DNA of 6,369 nucleotides, taken from Flavobacteriaceae bacterium (GTDB lineage Bacteria > Bacteroidota > Bacteroidia > Flavobacteriales > Flavobacteriaceae). The DNA lies in assembly GCA_018623655.1 (NCBI GenBank), contig JAAZVG010000084.1, positions 1 to 6,369 of the forward strand, written 5' to 3'. This document shows, piece by piece, positions 5,531-6,369 of the stretch. The translations under genes and the position numbers were made by a program. The stretch's first letter is position 1. Each line of letters begins with the position of its first letter. The notes below the pieces were generated by a model that saw nothing but the letters and a program-made list of their open reading frames with translations, did no database searches and was not told where the DNA came from.

Positions 5531-6369
5531 CTATGTTGAGGAATTTCTAAATATTAGGACGTGGTCTTTTGAAGATTTTATGCTTTCAATTGGTCTTTGA
5601 TCAATGAACGGAGCTTTAACGCCATCATGTAATAAAGAAAGACTTTTAAATATAATTGCCTTGTCCCACAAATTTCGAGTTAAGAACTGATTGATCACTT
5701 GAGTGCCACCTTCAATAAGTAAGGACTGTACTTGGTGTTTTTCGCAATGCCTAAGTAGAATATCAACAGATTTTGATAAATCGTTTATTTTGATTTGTGT
5801 TATCCTTGTTTTTTGTTTTTCAGGGGTTTGTGTAAACTGAAAAATAGGAGTTTTCTTTTTGAACCAAGCATTTGGAATATCTGAGAATTTACCCCCTAGA
5901 ACATATATAACGGGATCTTTTCCTTTCCATAATCTTGTGTTTAATGAAGGTTGGTCTAGCCGCATTGTTTCTGCTCCAATCAAAATCCCCATCGATTGAG
6001 CACGTAATTTATGAGACCATTGTTTCGAGTAGGAATGGGATAGCCAATACGATTTTGGATTTAGTTGTTTCTCTTTAGATGGGGCGATAAATGCGTCTTT
6101 TGATTCTGCCCACTTTAAAGTGATATGCGGTCTCTGTAGGTTTTGAGAGGTTAAAAAATGACGATGCGCCTCACGGCATTCATTCTCTAGAACACCGGTT
6201 ATTACTTTAATTTTTGCATCACTTAACAATTTCACACCCCTTCCTGAAACCTTTGGATTGGGATCTAGGCATCCTATCACCACTTTGGGAATACCACTTC
6301 GAATTATAGCTAATGAGCAAGGAGGAGTCTTGCCTGTGTGAGAGCAAGGTTCTAAGGTTACATATAACG
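5531..6369 (-). CDS. ribD: Bifunctional riboflavin biosynthesis protein RibD, 5' end cut by the window edge
   Basis: RibD performs two successive steps of riboflavin synthesis in the cytoplasm: deamination of the pyrimidine ring, then NADPH-dependent reduction of the ribose side chain to a ribitylamino group. The frame stays open to the right edge. The first visible residues include TLEPCSHTGKTPPC, whose two cysteines (Cys8 and Cys17 of the visible part) are zinc ligands of the deaminase; the HAE ligand motif lies outside the window. An internal GTG at 6283 is not the start. The reductase domain begins at about visible residue 80 (RPHITLKWAES) and shows GAETMRLDQPSLNTR (131-145), matching G-x2-T-x3-D-x-P-x-L-x2-R, and LLIEGG (216-221). 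A SKDAFIA segment carries Ala where Gly is usual in S-x-DG-x-x-A. About 278 residues are present of a usual 340-370. It is followed without a gap by yigZ. Confidence 0.95.
   Translation of the reverse strand, partial: LYVTLEPCSHTGKTPPCSLAIIRSGIPKVVIGCLDPNPKVSGRGVKLLSDAKIKVITGVLENECREAHRHFLTSQNLQRPHITLKWAESKDAFIAPSKEKQLNPKSYWLSHSYSKQWSHKLRAQSMGILIGAETMRLDQPSLNTRLWKGKDPVIYVLGGKFSDIPNAWFKKKTPIFQFTQTPEKQKTRITQIKINDLSKSVDILLRHCEKHQVQSLLIEGGTQVINQFLTRNLWDKAIIFKSLSLLHDGVKAPFIDQRPIESIKSSKDHVLIFRNSST

Overview
This window looks like an ordinary stretch of chromosome from a member of the Bacteroidota, most likely Flavobacteriales. It is AT-rich, its genes lack clear Shine-Dalgarno sequences and often follow A-rich leaders, and the gene set is a housekeeping combination familiar from that phylum: dapF, a RimL-type acetyltransferase, mltG, a short RsmI-like methylase, dnaA, a hotdog thioesterase, an IMPACT/YigZ protein and ribD. 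The assignment to a lineage is inference from protein character and gene neighbourhood; no rRNA is present to confirm it.

Layout, left to right. Bases 1-2162 hold a tight rightward cluster: the 3' part of dapF (the start lies outside the window), a GNAT acetyltransferase overlapping it by 4 bases (ATGA), and mltG overlapping that gene by 11 bases. Bases 2177-4339 hold a leftward pair, dnaA followed by a short tetrapyrrole-methylase-fold (RsmI-like) gene; this pair meets mltG tail to tail with only 14 bases between. Bases 4340-4533 form a 194-base divergent intergenic region with a very AT-rich half next to the thioesterase and several small dyads next to dnaA. The rightward thioesterase gene (4534-4932) appears to start with TTG and overlaps the end of yigZ by 29 bases, tail to tail. 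Finally ribD (cut by the right edge) and yigZ run leftward, with the yigZ ATG directly following the ribD stop.

Functionally, dapF and mltG both serve peptidoglycan: DapF makes meso-diaminopimelate for the stem peptide (and lysine), and MltG cleaves nascent glycan strands at the inner membrane. dnaA starts chromosome replication, ribD makes the pyrimidine intermediate of riboflavin synthesis, and the remaining genes are conserved but less well defined in substrate.

I saw no tRNA, rRNA, CRISPR array, insertion sequence, phage gene or clear rho-independent terminator, and no gene-free stretch over 300 bases. I did not find convincing evidence of an undescribed system. The points worth a second look are modest: the divergent RsmI paralog, the dnaA intergenic region, the TTG start, the overlapping ends, and a few substitutions in the YigZ and RibD signatures.
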